Part shown: in pieces, positions 9,063-18,252 of the stretch
Position numbering within the stretch: position 1 is the stretch's first letter
How the letters are laid out: the number at the start of each line of letters is the position of its first letter
NCBI GenBank assembly: GCA_019931245.1
Contig: JAINDL010000170.1
Location: forward strand, 1 to 60,983
DNA length: 60,983 nt
Source of the DNA: Bryobacteraceae bacterium CoA2 C42
GTDB lineage: Bacteria; Acidobacteriota; Terriglobia; Bryobacterales; Bryobacteraceae
Reading direction: 5' to 3'
Position numbers and translations under genes: made by a program
The notes under the pieces: generated by a model
What the model was told of the DNA's origin: nothing
Databases searched by the model: none
Seen by the model: the letters and a program-made list of their open reading frames with translations, nothing else

Positions 9063-11267
9063 ATGAGATCCCTGATCTTGGTCCTCTGCGGTTTTCTGTT
9101 TTCCGACCTGCTCCTCGCCCAGCCGGCCTCTTCGGTTGGCGCCGTTGCGGGTACGGTGACCCTGGCGGCCACCGGGAAGCCGGTCCATCACGCCTCGGTG
9201 CTGGTCCTGCCGCTCGGGCGCGTCGTCGAGTCGGATGACAACGGACGGTACCAATTTCCCGAAGTCCCGGCCGGCCGCTACACCCTGGTGGCCACGGTGA
9301 GCGGTCTTAGCGGAGACCGGCTGACCGTGACGGTCGCCGCGGGGGCAACGGCCGCCGCTAACTTTGTGCTGGCGATTTCCCCGTTGCGGCAGGAGATTAC
9401 CGTCACGGCCTCGGGCCGCTTGGAAACTGCGGTCGAAACCTTCAGCTCCGTGGCTTCGCTCGACACCTTGGAGCTATCCACCAAAGCGGCGGCCTCGCTC
9501 GGCGATGTGCTCGACGGTCAGCCCGGCGTGGCCAAACGGAGTTTCGGGCCGGGCACCGGCCGCCCGGTGCTGCGCGGATTTGATGGCGACCGTGTCCTCA
9601 TCATGCAGGATGGGGTGCGGACCGGATCGCTGTCGAGCCAGTCCGGCGACCACGGCGAACCGCTCGACCCGCAGGCGCTCGAACGCGTCGAGGTGGTCCG
9701 CGGGCCGGCGACGTTGCTCTACGGTTCGAACGCCATTGGCGGCGTTGTGAATATGATCACCGGTCATCATGAGGCGCAGAGCGCTGGGCATGAGGGGCTC
9801 CACGGCTATCTTTCCGGGATCGGCGGCTCCAACAACGGACTCCACGGCGGCAGCGCGGGGCTCGATTACGGGGTGGGGCAGTGGGTTTTCCGGATGGGGT
9901 CCGGCGGGCAGCGGACGGCGGACTACCGCACCCCGGTGGAGCGGATCTTCAACTCGGCCGCCCGGACGTATTCGGGTCAGGCGGGCGTGGCCCGCTATGG
10001 CGAGCGCGCCTGGTTCAACCTCTCCTATAACACCCAGCGCGGGACGTATCAGGTGCCGAACGCCGAATCCGGGGACCATCACGAGGAGGAGGGGCACAGC
10101 CACGAATCGGTGCGCTTGCCCTTTACCCGGCAGGGCGTCCGGCTGGCCGGCGGCCTCCGAAGTTTGAACCGTCCCATCGAAGGACTGCAGTATAGCTACA
10201 ACTACACCGACTGGCGCCATAACGAGGTGTCCGGCGGCGAGATCGAGAACCGCTTCTACAACAAGCAGGGCGACTACCGGCTGGTGGTCGAGCAGCGGCG
10301 GTCCGGTCGCCTCTCGGGCAGTTTCGGCGGCTGGGGGTTGCGCCGGGACTATAAAGTGATCGGCGCCGAGGCGATCACCCCGCCGGTCGTCCAGAACGCC
10401 CTGGCCGCTTTTGTCGTCGAGACGCTCACCATCTCCGACCGCGTCCGGATGCAGTTCGGCACCCGGCTCGAGAACAACCGCTTCCGGCCCGAGCGGCTGA
10501 CCAGCCGTTCCTTCACCGGCCTGTCCGGTTCGGTCGGCATCAACGCCACGGTCTGGGATGGCGGCGTCTTCGTCGCCAATTACAATCACTCCTACCGGGC
10601 CCCGGCGCTCGAGGAGTTGTACGCCAACGGGCCGCACGTCGGCAACCTAACCTACGAAATCGGCAGCTCGAAGCTGCGGCGGGAGCGTGGCGACGGTCTC
10701 GACCTCTCGCTCCGGCATACCACCAACCGAGTGCGCGCGGAGTTGAACTATTTCTACTACCGCATGCGGGACTTTGTCTTTCTCGCCCCGACCGGGGAGG
10801 AGGAGGACGGGCTGCTCGTGGCGGAGTACTCGCAGGCCAACTCGCGGTACATGGGCATCGACGGCCGGCTCCAGGCCGGTTTGCACCGCAACGTCTGGCT
10901 GAACCTGGGCTTCGATACCGTCCAGGCTGAGTTAACCGGCCTCGGAACGCCCCTGCCGCGGATTCCGCCCGTGCGCGGACGCGTGGGCGTGGACCTGCGC
11001 GCCGGGCGTTGGAGCGTGTTGCCCGAGGTGGTGATGGCCAACCAGCAGACCCGCACCTTCACGAACGAAACCCCCACCGCCGGCTTTGCCCTCTTCAACC
11101 TGCGGGGAGCCTACACGGTCACCACGCAGCACACCGTGCATCTGTTCGGCGTGAACCTGTTCAACACGGGCAACCGGCTCTACCGGAACCATCTCTCGTT
11201 TATCAAGGACGTGGCGCCGGAGATCGGCCGCGGCGTCTCCTTCAGCTACTCGGTCCGCTTCTTCTAG
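9063..11267 (+). CDS. TonB-dependent receptor with carboxypeptidase-like N-domain and His-rich loop (possible metal uptake)
   Basis: A 734-residue outer-membrane receptor. The start ATG at 9063 is chosen because it opens a signal peptide (RSLILVLCGFLFSDLLLAQ); the in-frame sequence upstream belongs to the channel pseudogene. An N-terminal CarboxypepD_reg-like domain (about 25-110: GAVAGTVTLAATGKPVHHAS, DDNGRYQFPEVPAGRYTL) precedes a plug (LGDVLDGQPGVAKRSF, RPVLRGFDGDRVLIMQDGVR, VEVVRGPATLLYGSNAIGG) and the barrel, which ends in an aromatic residue (SVRFF). An extracellular segment carries GDHHEEEGHSH, as seen in ZnuD-type zinc receptors; substrate assignment as a transition metal is inference. 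Energy could come from the TonB-ExbBD genes at 37549-40201. Confidence 0.9.
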   Translation: MRSLILVLCGFLFSDLLLAQPASSVGAVAGTVTLAATGKPVHHASVLVLPLGRVVESDDNGRYQFPEVPAGRYTLVATVSGLSGDRLTVTVAAGATAAANFVLAISPLRQEITVTASGRLETAVETFSSVASLDTLELSTKAAASLGDVLDGQPGVAKRSFGPGTGRPVLRGFDGDRVLIMQDGVRTGSLSSQSGDHGEPLDPQALERVEVVRGPATLLYGSNAIGGVVNMITGHHEAQSAGHEGLHGYLSGIGGSNNGLHGGSAGLDYGVGQWVFRMGSGGQRTADYRTPVERIFNSAARTYSGQAGVARYGERAWFNLSYNTQRGTYQVPNAESGDHHEEEGHSHESVRLPFTRQGVRLAGGLRSLNRPIEGLQYSYNYTDWRHNEVSGGEIENRFYNKQGDYRLVVEQRRSGRLSGSFGGWGLRRDYKVIGAEAITPPVVQNALAAFVVETLTISDRVRMQFGTRLENNRFRPERLTSRSFTGLSGSVGINATVWDGGVFVANYNHSYRAPALEELYANGPHVGNLTYEIGSSKLRRERGDGLDLSLRHTTNRVRAELNYFYYRMRDFVFLAPTGEEEDGLLVAEYSQANSRYMGIDGRLQAGLHRNVWLNLGFDTVQAELTGLGTPLPRIPPVRGRVGVDLRAGRWSVLPEVVMANQQTRTFTNETPTAGFALFNLRGAYTVTTQHTVHLFGVNLFNTGNRLYRNHLSFIKDVAPEIGRGVSFSYSVRFF

Positions 11268-11286
11268 CACTGCTACCCTAGAGCAG

Positions 11287-12624
11287 ATGCTCTCGATTCG
11301 CGGTCATGTGCTCCGCATGGCCGCTCTGGCTTGGCCCATCATCGTTGCCGAACTCGGCTGGATGGCCATGGGGCTCGTCGATACGGTAATGGTCGCCCCG
11401 CTCGGGAAAGAGGCGATCGGGGCCGTTGGCGTCGCCAACATCCTTTACGATACCTTCGGCATCTTCGCGCTGGGTCTGCTGTTGGGTCTTGATCCGCTGG
11501 TGGCGCAGGCCTTCGGCGCGGGGCGGCCGGAGGATGCCAATCGCTTTCTGCGGCAGGGCGTCTGGCTGGCGCTTTTCCTGACCCCGCCCACCATGCTCAT
11601 GGCGCTCAGCCTGCCCGGTCTGATGACCTGGACCGGTGTTCAGCCCCCGGTGCGCGCCCTCGCCGGACCCTACATCGACGCTCTGGCGGCCGGAACGCTC
11701 CCGCTGCTGCTCTATGCCGCCTTCCGGCGGTTTCTGCAGGCCACGGGCCGCGTCCGTCCGGTCATGGTGGCGCTCCTGCTCGCCAACGGGGTGAACGCGG
11801 CGGCCAACGCCGTCCTGATCCACGGCGCCTGGGGGGTGCCGGCCTTTGGCGTGGCCGGTTCCGGGTGGGCCACCGCCGTCGCGCGCCTTTTTCTGGCCGT
11901 CTGGCTGCTGGCGGCGACGAGATGGGATGATGTGACCGGGCTCTGGAGCCGCGGCCTGCGCTGGGTCCGGCCTTGCCTGGCTGATCTGCGGGAACTACTG
12001 CGACTCGGCGCGCCGGCCGCCGGGCAGATTGGCCTCGAAATCGCCGTCTTCGGCGCCGCCACCATGCTGGCCGGCCGGCTCTCCACCACCTCGCTGGCCG
12101 CGCACCACATCGCTCTCAACCTGGCAAGTCTCACGTTCATGGTGCCGCTGGGCATCTCCTCGGCCGGCGCCGTCGCCGTTGGGCACGCCCTGGGCCGGGG
12201 CGAGCCGGCCGAGGCCAAACGGGCCGGCTGGGTGGCGCTCGGGTTCGCCGGCGCCTTCATGTCGCTGGCGGGAGTAGTCTTCGCCCTCGCGCCGCGGTGG
12301 CTGCTGGGCGTGTTTACGAACGATCCGGAACTGCTCGCCATCGGCGCCGGCCTGCTTCGGTTTGCCGCCGTCTTTCAGCTCTTCGACGGCCTGCAGGTGG
12401 CGGCCACGGGGGTGCTGCGCGGGGCGGCTGAAACGCGTCTGCCGATGGCGGCCAACCTCGCCGGCCACTGGGCCATCGGTCTGCCGCTCGGCTACTATCT
12501 CTGTTTCGGCCGCGGTATGGACGCTGCCGGCCTGTGGGCCGGTCTGTCGGCGGGGTTAATTATCGTGGCGCTGGTGCTCGTCGGGCTTTGGTGGCGCCGG
12601 CCCCTGCGGCCTGTGGCATCCTGA
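11287..12624 (+). CDS. MATE family multidrug/toxin exporter
   Basis: A 445-residue polytopic protein with about 12 hydrophobic segments and two MatE repeats. Typical N-terminal text is ALAWPIIVAELGWMAMGLVD and LGKEAIGAVGVANILYDT, with the second repeat starting at LLRLGAPAAGQIGLEIAVFG. Family members expel cationic drugs or metabolites in exchange for Na+ or H+. It starts 19 bases after the TonB receptor and is followed 4 bases later by the DUF58 gene, so the three may be co-transcribed. The substrate cannot be read from the sequence. Confidence 0.9.
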   Translation: MLSIRGHVLRMAALAWPIIVAELGWMAMGLVDTVMVAPLGKEAIGAVGVANILYDTFGIFALGLLLGLDPLVAQAFGAGRPEDANRFLRQGVWLALFLTPPTMLMALSLPGLMTWTGVQPPVRALAGPYIDALAAGTLPLLLYAAFRRFLQATGRVRPVMVALLLANGVNAAANAVLIHGAWGVPAFGVAGSGWATAVARLFLAVWLLAATRWDDVTGLWSRGLRWVRPCLADLRELLRLGAPAAGQIGLEIAVFGAATMLAGRLSTTSLAAHHIALNLASLTFMVPLGISSAGAVAVGHALGRGEPAEAKRAGWVALGFAGAFMSLAGVVFALAPRWLLGVFTNDPELLAIGAGLLRFAAVFQLFDGLQVAATGVLRGAAETRLPMAANLAGHWAIGLPLGYYLCFGRGMDAAGLWAGLSAGLIIVALVLVGLWWRRPLRPVAS

Positions 12625-12628
12625 ATCC

Positions 12629-13753
12629 ATGCGCCGGTTTTGGCCGCAACCCCTTAGCGCCCCCGCGGCCGGCCCGGCCGCCGCCCTCCTCCGTTGGGTC
12701 CGGGCGCTGCCGGAGGCGATCCGGCCCCGCATCGCGCTGCGTATCACTCGCGCCGGCCTCTGGTTCACCATCACGATTCTGCTCACCGGCATCGGGGCCT
12801 TTCTGTCGGCCAACAATCTGATCTTTCTCATCCTTTCGGCCCTGCTTGCCACCCTGGTGGTCAGCGGCAATCTGAACCGGCTCACCCTGGCCGGACTCGA
12901 AGTCGAGTTCGAACCGCCCGAACACCTGTTTGCCAAGGAGGACGCCTCCGGCCGTTTCCTCATCCGCAACACCAAAAGCTGGTTTCCCAGCTTTGCCCTG
13001 CGCCTCACCAGCGCCAACGAAAACGGCCTGCGCACCGCGGTCTTTATTCCCCTGATTGCCCCGGGAGAGATCGTCGCCTTCCATGCCGACGTCTGCTTTG
13101 CCCGGCGCGGGCGCTACCGGGAAAATGGCTTTGCCTTCTCCTCGCGCTTCCCCTTCGGCTTTGCCGAGCGCCGGGCCCGGGTCACGCTCCTGGCCGAGGT
13201 GCTCGTCTATCCGGAACTGCGGGACCACCATCTCATCCATCCCCTGTTCGCCGACGTGCTCGCCGAAGCCGAAGCCCGGCGCCAGGGACGCGGCGCCGAG
13301 TTTCACCAGCTCCGGCCGTACCGCTACGAAGATGACGCCCGCCACATCGATTGGCGGGCGACCGCCCGGCACGGCGAGATGCACCTGCGGGAGTACGCCA
13401 TCGAACAGCAGGAGGACGTCGAACTGTGGCTCGACCTCGGCGGCTGGCAGCGCCAGCCTTTTGAAGATGCCATTTCCGCCCTTGCCACCCAGTCGCTGGA
13501 CTTGCACCGGCGGGGGATCGGCCTGCGGTTCCGTTCACAGGACTGCGATCTTACCATCCCGGTGCAAAACACCATCTACGGCCTTCTCCAGTACCTCGCG
13601 CTCGCCGAACCGGAACCGCTCGCCCGCCCTTTCCCGCCGGCCAGCGTACCGCCCGCCGTACCCCTCCTCCTCTATGCCGCCACCCGGGACCGGGCTCCCG
13701 CCGCCTTGTCGAGCCGCACCCTCACCGCCGCCGCAGCAGCGCCAGCAACGTGA
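12629..13753 (+). CDS. DUF58 domain protein
   Basis: A 374-residue membrane-anchored protein. Two hydrophobic segments lie at about residues 45-85 (WFTITILLTGIGAFLSANN, LIFLILSALLATLVVSG). The DUF58 signature GAEFHQLRPYRYEDDARHID followed by WRATARHGEMHLREY is at about 220-255. DUF58 proteins usually sit beside MoxR AAA+ ATPases and VWA proteins in chaperone-like clusters, but no such partner is adjacent here. It starts 4 bases after the MATE gene. Its last 32 bases overlap the convergent protease gene, and its tail TAAAAAPAT looks like low-complexity extension. Confidence 0.88.
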   Translation: MRRFWPQPLSAPAAGPAAALLRWVRALPEAIRPRIALRITRAGLWFTITILLTGIGAFLSANNLIFLILSALLATLVVSGNLNRLTLAGLEVEFEPPEHLFAKEDASGRFLIRNTKSWFPSFALRLTSANENGLRTAVFIPLIAPGEIVAFHADVCFARRGRYRENGFAFSSRFPFGFAERRARVTLLAEVLVYPELRDHHLIHPLFADVLAEAEARRQGRGAEFHQLRPYRYEDDARHIDWRATARHGEMHLREYAIEQQEDVELWLDLGGWQRQPFEDAISALATQSLDLHRRGIGLRFRSQDCDLTIPVQNTIYGLLQYLALAEPEPLARPFPPASVPPAVPLLLYAATRDRAPAALSSRTLTAAAAAPAT

Positions 13754-14612
13754 TGCCGCTCACCAGCAGCAGCGCGCTGCCCGGCTCCGGCGTGTTGATC
13801 ATGGCCGTCGTCAGCCAACTCCGGGTCAGCGGCTCAAAAACGTTCGTGTGGAGTCCGAAGTAACTGCCCGTCGTGTAAGTCCCGGAGGCAACGGCGGGAA
13901 TGGAACTCGCCGACGCGATGCCGATGATCACGTTTGTGAAATCATCGTTGCTGAAAAACATCGGTCCCCCCGAATCTCCCGCGGCCACCAGACCGAAGTT
14001 CCCCGGTTCCCCGGAAGCAGAGAAGTTGTGCAGGGTGACGAGCGGTTGATCGGGTTCCCCGGCGGCAATCCCGGCCACGCGATTCTGCGCCCTCCGCCGT
14101 ACCCCGACGCCTAACGCTCCCGACGGGTTCCCCCCCAGTCCATAGCCCACCTGATCCACCACCGAGCCCGTCAAGTCCCCGAACGTCAGCGGCAGAGAGC
14201 CATCGGACAACGTATAGACCGCCGCATCGAGCGGCGCCGGCATCCCCAACTGGAGCAGCGCCACGTCGAATTGCGGGAGATTGGGACTCGACGTCCGGCT
14301 CGCATACAAAGGATGGAGCGACGAACCCGACACCCCAATCGTGGCGATCCCGGAGGCAGTTTCAAAGTTGACGTCCCACTGAGTGGCGGATGCGACACAG
14401 TGACCCGCCGTAATCACCACCGTCGGCGCGACCAGCGCGCCCGTACAGTTGAACTGGACGCCTGTGTTGAAAGTGCCCAGAATTCTGGCCACTCCCGTAT
14501 AGGCGCCACTGCCCGTCAGATAACCGGCCGAAGAGGTGTCTTGGATCGTAATGCCGTGTGCCGTCCCGCCCAAGCAGCTAAGCACAAGACCACACCATCG
14601 AATCCAGTTCAT
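13722..14612 (-). CDS. Trypsin-like serine protease with PEP-CTERM anchor
   Basis: A 296-residue secreted S1-type protease. The start at 14612 (MNWIRWCGLVLSCLGGTAHG) is preferred because it gives a signal peptide; the open frame continues upstream to 14855 but that part has no protein-like composition. The catalytic triad is visible: His71 in VITAGHC, Asp116 in QFDVALLQL and Ser214 in AGDSGGPMF. The C-terminus is a PEP-CTERM tail, TPEPGSALLLVSGITLLALL then RRR. It should be exported, sorted by exosortase and cleave extracellular protein. Its 3' end overlaps DUF58 by 32 bases. Confidence 0.87.
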   Translation of the reverse strand: MNWIRWCGLVLSCLGGTAHGITIQDTSSAGYLTGSGAYTGVARILGTFNTGVQFNCTGALVAPTVVITAGHCVASATQWDVNFETASGIATIGVSGSSLHPLYASRTSSPNLPQFDVALLQLGMPAPLDAAVYTLSDGSLPLTFGDLTGSVVDQVGYGLGGNPSGALGVGVRRRAQNRVAGIAAGEPDQPLVTLHNFSASGEPGNFGLVAAGDSGGPMFFSNDDFTNVIIGIASASSIPAVASGTYTTGSYFGLHTNVFEPLTRSWLTTAMINTPEPGSALLLVSGITLLALLRRR

Positions 14613-14829
14613 AACCGGAGAATACACTGAAACTCCGCTGGGCGGTTTCAAAGCTATTGAAAAAAAACTACTTAGTAGTGAGGTAATAGAGTTTTGGTAC
14701 CTGGCGCCGGAGCCGCGGGTGGCCCGGAAGCACCGGTCCCGGCGCCGTGCGTACCAGCCGAGCCCGTTTCTTGCAGGGAACAGCGCGCCCCCGGTTATCG
14801 TAAGGAACACAAGGAGGATTCCCGATCGC

Positions 14830-15726
14830 ATGGAAACTGTCCCCATAATCGCCAATGTCCTGGGCCTCGCTATCGGCGCGGGTCTGAATCTCTACGCCGC
14901 CGTCCTGGTCACGGGCCTCGGCATCCACTACGGCTGGCTGACCCGTCTGCCCGCCGAACTCAACACTCTGAGCCATCCGGCCGTCCTCACCCTGGCCGCC
15001 GTGTTGTATGCCGCTGAGTTTGTTGCCGATAAAGTTCCGTTCTTCACTCCGATCTGGGACGGCTTTCATACCTTTATCCGCCCGGCGGGCGCGGCTCTGC
15101 TGGCGTTGGGCGTGGCCGGCGGCCTGGATCCGCTGCCGCGCACGCTGGTCACGCTGGTGGCGGGTACCGTGGCCCTCGGCGCGCATTCCAGCAAGATGGG
15201 TATGCGTCTGATGGCCCATACCACCCCGGAGCCGGCCACCCACGCGGCCATCAGCGTGGCCGAAGATATCAGTGTGATCGCCCTGCTGGCCCTGGTTTAT
15301 GAGTATCCGTGGGTGGCGCTGCCGGTCCTGCTCGTGCTGCTGGCGGCCATGGCCGTCCTGTTGCCCTTCCTGTGGCGCATCGCGCGGTTTCTCGTCTCCG
15401 GGCTGTGGGGGCGACTGCGGCCCGAGCAGTCCCGCCCGCCCGGCCGCGGCGTCCGCGTCTTCAGCCGGAAGGTCCCGGGCGCGCCCCGGTTGTGGCCGGG
15501 CGAGTTGGTCGTCGACGGCGAACAGACCCGGTTCCTGTTCCGGCGCTGGGGCCGGGCGCGCAGCATCATCGTGGGCTACCCCGCCGCGCGCCCGGAGTCG
15601 GGCTTCGTCTTCAGCGTCATCCGGTGCGACGGGGACGCCAGCTTTTACGTCACCCGCGACTGGCGCCAGGCGATCAGCGCACAAACGCCTGCCGCAGCAT
15701 CTGCTCAAACGGAGGCGTGCAGATAA
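14830..15726 (+). CDS. DUF4126 family membrane protein
   Basis: A 298-residue protein. The ATG at 14830 follows a good ribosome site (AAGGAGG at 14812-14818), so the longer open frame from 14536 is not used. The N-terminal 190 residues carry several hydrophobic segments in DUF4126 style (PIIANVLGLAIGAGLNLYAA, AAEFVADKVPFFTPIWDGFH, SVAEDISVIALLALV). The C-terminal third is soluble and basic (LRPEQSRPPGRGVRVFSRK) with an unknown fold. DUF4126 function is unknown. The last 53 bases overlap the convergent phosphatase gene. Confidence 0.8.
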   Translation: METVPIIANVLGLAIGAGLNLYAAVLVTGLGIHYGWLTRLPAELNTLSHPAVLTLAAVLYAAEFVADKVPFFTPIWDGFHTFIRPAGAALLALGVAGGLDPLPRTLVTLVAGTVALGAHSSKMGMRLMAHTTPEPATHAAISVAEDISVIALLALVYEYPWVALPVLLVLLAAMAVLLPFLWRIARFLVSGLWGRLRPEQSRPPGRGVRVFSRKVPGAPRLWPGELVVDGEQTRFLFRRWGRARSIIVGYPAARPESGFVFSVIRCDGDASFYVTRDWRQAISAQTPAAASAQTEACR

Positions 15727-16438
15727 GCGCGTTGCCGCCGTAAATTGAATCGGTGCCGGCGAAGTTGAAAAATTTCCCGCCGGCCTCCTCCACCAGCACC
15801 TTCAGCGGGCATAGGTCCCACGGCTGCGCGCTCGGCTCCACCCATACCTCGGCCTTCCCGGTGACAATCATCATGCAGTCCGGCCCGCCGCTCATACTGC
15901 GCACGGCCCAGAAGTTCGCGCAAAAATCCATCACCTGCTCGCGATACGCCCATTTCCGGTTGTTCTGCAGCCCGTTGAAGCAGACCACGGCCCGGTCGAG
16001 CCGTTCGACGCTCGAAACCCTGCAGCGCACATCGTTGCACCACGCCCCGCCCCCCGTGCTGGCAAAGTAAGTCTCCTCCATCACCGGGTAGTGCGCACAG
16101 CCCGCCACCGGCCGGCCGTTCTCTTCAAGACCCAGCAGCACGCCCCACAGCATGTTGCCGCGGACAAAGTCGCGCGTCCCGTCAATCGGATCGATGATCC
16201 ACGTCCGGCCCGAGCGCGACGCTTTGGCCACGCCCTCCTCGCCCCGCTGGCCGTCTTCGGGAAACATCTCCTCGAGCAAACGGGCGATCAGCTTCTCGCT
16301 TTCTTTGTCGGCAATCGTCACCGGCGAATCGTCGCTCTTATCCTCCATCTGGATGCCCTGCTCAAAGTAGCGCATGGCCAGCGCGGAACTTGCCTTCGAG
16401 ATGCGGCGCATCGCCGCGATTTCGCGTTCGTAATTCAT
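15674..16438 (-). CDS. Inositol-monophosphatase family phosphatase (possibly histidinol-phosphatase)
   Basis: A 254-residue Mg-dependent sugar/phosphate monoesterase. Metal-site motifs are clear: DDSPVTIADKESE, RGEEGVA (about 66-71), WIIDPIDGTRDFVRG (DPIDGT at 83-88) and the distal QPWDLCPLKVLVEEAGG. The DSPVT-A-D and DPIDGTRDF pattern is close to HisN-type histidinol-phosphatases, but inositol or PAP phosphatase cannot be excluded. It is divergent from the acyl-CoA ligase with 20 bases between starts, and convergent with DUF4126 with a 53-base overlap. Confidence 0.88.
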   Translation of the reverse strand: MNYEREIAAMRRISKASSALAMRYFEQGIQMEDKSDDSPVTIADKESEKLIARLLEEMFPEDGQRGEEGVAKASRSGRTWIIDPIDGTRDFVRGNMLWGVLLGLEENGRPVAGCAHYPVMEETYFASTGGGAWCNDVRCRVSSVERLDRAVVCFNGLQNNRKWAYREQVMDFCANFWAVRSMSGGPDCMMIVTGKAEVWVEPSAQPWDLCPLKVLVEEAGGKFFNFAGTDSIYGGNALICTPPFEQMLRQAFVR

Positions 16439-16458
16439 CTATACACTATTATCTATCC

Positions 16459-18252
16459 ATGGCCGCGCGAACCATCTACTCTCTTCTTGAAGAGGCCGTC
16501 ACGCAGTACGGCGAGGCGAAGGCTTTGCACCAGCCCAGATTAGTCGGCAAAGAGCGCAGCTATCAGACCTGGACCTGGCCGCAGTACCGGGACGCGGTAC
16601 GCGAAATCGCCTGCGGGCTGCGCGCCATCGGCGTGCAACCGGGCGAGGTGGTGGCGCTCGGCAGCGAGACGCGCGCCGAGTTCTACCTGACCGACCTCGC
16701 CATCATGACCAACGGCTCGACCGCCGCGGCGCTCTACGCCAACTCCCTGCCGGCCGACCAGGTCAAAGCGCTCCGCAACTGCGGCGCCCGCGTTGTCTTT
16801 CTCGAAGATCCCAAGTACCTTAAATCGCTCCTGGCGGCCGGGGGCGCGGAACTCAACGTCCAATGGATTCTGCTCACCGGCGCGGCCGATGGCCTCTCCA
16901 CCCTCGACGACCTCCGCGCCCGCGGCCAGGCCGCCCTGCGTGAAGATCCCGGCTGCTTTGAACGCATCTGCGCCGCCGTCCAGCCCGCTGACCGCGCCAT
17001 CCTCTACCTCACCTCCGGCGCCACGGGCGAACCGAAAATGGTAGAGGTCTCCCACGGCGCCCTCGTCGCCAACGTCGACATGGGGCCCCTGGCCATCCCG
17101 GTCGGACCGCGGGACCGCATGCTCGCCTTCCTGCCCTCGGCCCACATCGCCCAACGGATCGCGCTTGAGCTGCTGGCCCTGCGCATGGGGGTGCCCGTCT
17201 GGTTCAGCGAAAGCCTCGCGCGCATGCCGCACGAGTTCAAAACGGTCAAACCCACTTTCTTCCTCGCCCCGCCCCGCGTCTGGGAGCGCGTCTACTCCAC
17301 TGTCCGCACCGAACTGCAGAAGCTCACTGGGTTCAAACGCACCCTCGCCTTCACCGCCCTCGGCGCCGGGCAGAAGGCCGCGCAGCGGCGTCAGCGCGGC
17401 GAGTCCGTCCCGTTCCATCTCGCTCTCCCGCTCAAGCTGTTCGACAAACTCGTCTTTGCCAAGATCCGCGACCGCTTCGGCGGCCAACTGCGCTTCCCCA
17501 TCTCGGGCGCCGCCCCGCTCAGCACGGACCTCGGCCTGTTCTATGACATGATCGGCCTGCCGCTCATTGAAGGTTTCGGCCTCACCGAGGGCGGTATCAA
17601 CTGCCTGAACCCCGTCGACAAGCCCCGCCTCGGCTCCATCGGCAAGCCCCTGCCGGGCGTTGTCATGAAGATCTCCGAAGAGGGCGAACTCCTCATCCAG
17701 TCTCCCTCGAACGCCACCGGCTACTTCAACGACCCCGCCGCCACCGCCGCCGTATTCCGCGACGGCTGGCTCTACACGGGCGACCTCGCCACCATCTCCA
17801 GCGATGGATTCGTTTCCATCGTCGGCCGCAAGAAGGAGATGATCGTCTCCTCGAACGGCAAAAAGATCTACCCCTCCCGCGTCGAGGCCCTGTTCAAGAC
17901 CGAGCCCCTCATCAGCCAGGTCGTCCTCGCCGGCGAGCAGCAGCCCTATGTCACGGCGCTCTTCACGCTGAACCCCGCCGCCGCCGAGGCGCTCGAAGGC
18001 ATGAACGGCAAACCGCTGGCCGCGTTGGCGAAAGAACCCGCTGTCCTCACGGCGGTCAAGAGAGCCGTCGAACGGGCCAATCGAGAGCTCGCCGTCTACG
18101 AGGCCATCAAGAAGTTCCGCATCCTCGACAGGGACCTGTCTATCGAAGGGGGCGAACTCACCCCCACCATGAAAGTGCGGACCAAAAAGGTGCTCGAAAA
18201 GTACGCCCCGCTCATTCAGGAGATGTACGGATCAAAAGACGATCTCCTGTAG
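16459..18252 (+). CDS. Long-chain acyl-CoA synthetase / AMP-dependent ligase
   Basis: A 597-residue adenylating enzyme that activates fatty acids with ATP and CoA. The start at 16459 (AARTIYSLLEEAV) is preferred to the longer frame. Motifs: A3 LYLTSGATGEPKMVEVSHG (with SGA in place of the usual SGT), FPISGAAPLS, EGFGLTEGG, YTGDLATISSDGFVSIVGRK and the lysine-bearing region GKKIYPSRVE. The overall order follows FadD15/ACSL-type ligases. The 3' end overlaps tsaE on the other strand by 41 bases. Confidence 0.92.
   Translation: MAARTIYSLLEEAVTQYGEAKALHQPRLVGKERSYQTWTWPQYRDAVREIACGLRAIGVQPGEVVALGSETRAEFYLTDLAIMTNGSTAAALYANSLPADQVKALRNCGARVVFLEDPKYLKSLLAAGGAELNVQWILLTGAADGLSTLDDLRARGQAALREDPGCFERICAAVQPADRAILYLTSGATGEPKMVEVSHGALVANVDMGPLAIPVGPRDRMLAFLPSAHIAQRIALELLALRMGVPVWFSESLARMPHEFKTVKPTFFLAPPRVWERVYSTVRTELQKLTGFKRTLAFTALGAGQKAAQRRQRGESVPFHLALPLKLFDKLVFAKIRDRFGGQLRFPISGAAPLSTDLGLFYDMIGLPLIEGFGLTEGGINCLNPVDKPRLGSIGKPLPGVVMKISEEGELLIQSPSNATGYFNDPAATAAVFRDGWLYTGDLATISSDGFVSIVGRKKEMIVSSNGKKIYPSRVEALFKTEPLISQVVLAGEQQPYVTALFTLNPAAAEALEGMNGKPLAALAKEPAVLTAVKRAVERANRELAVYEAIKKFRILDRDLSIEGGELTPTMKVRTKKVLEKYAPLIQEMYGSKDDLL

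Noticed and set aside
14667-14679. Near-palindrome ACTACTTAGTAGT next to an A-run upstream of the DUF4126 and protease genes
   Set aside because: The stem has only 5 A/T-rich pairs; on the minus strand it is followed by T residues but sits before the protease gene, where a terminator makes little sense. Could be an operator, but unsupported.
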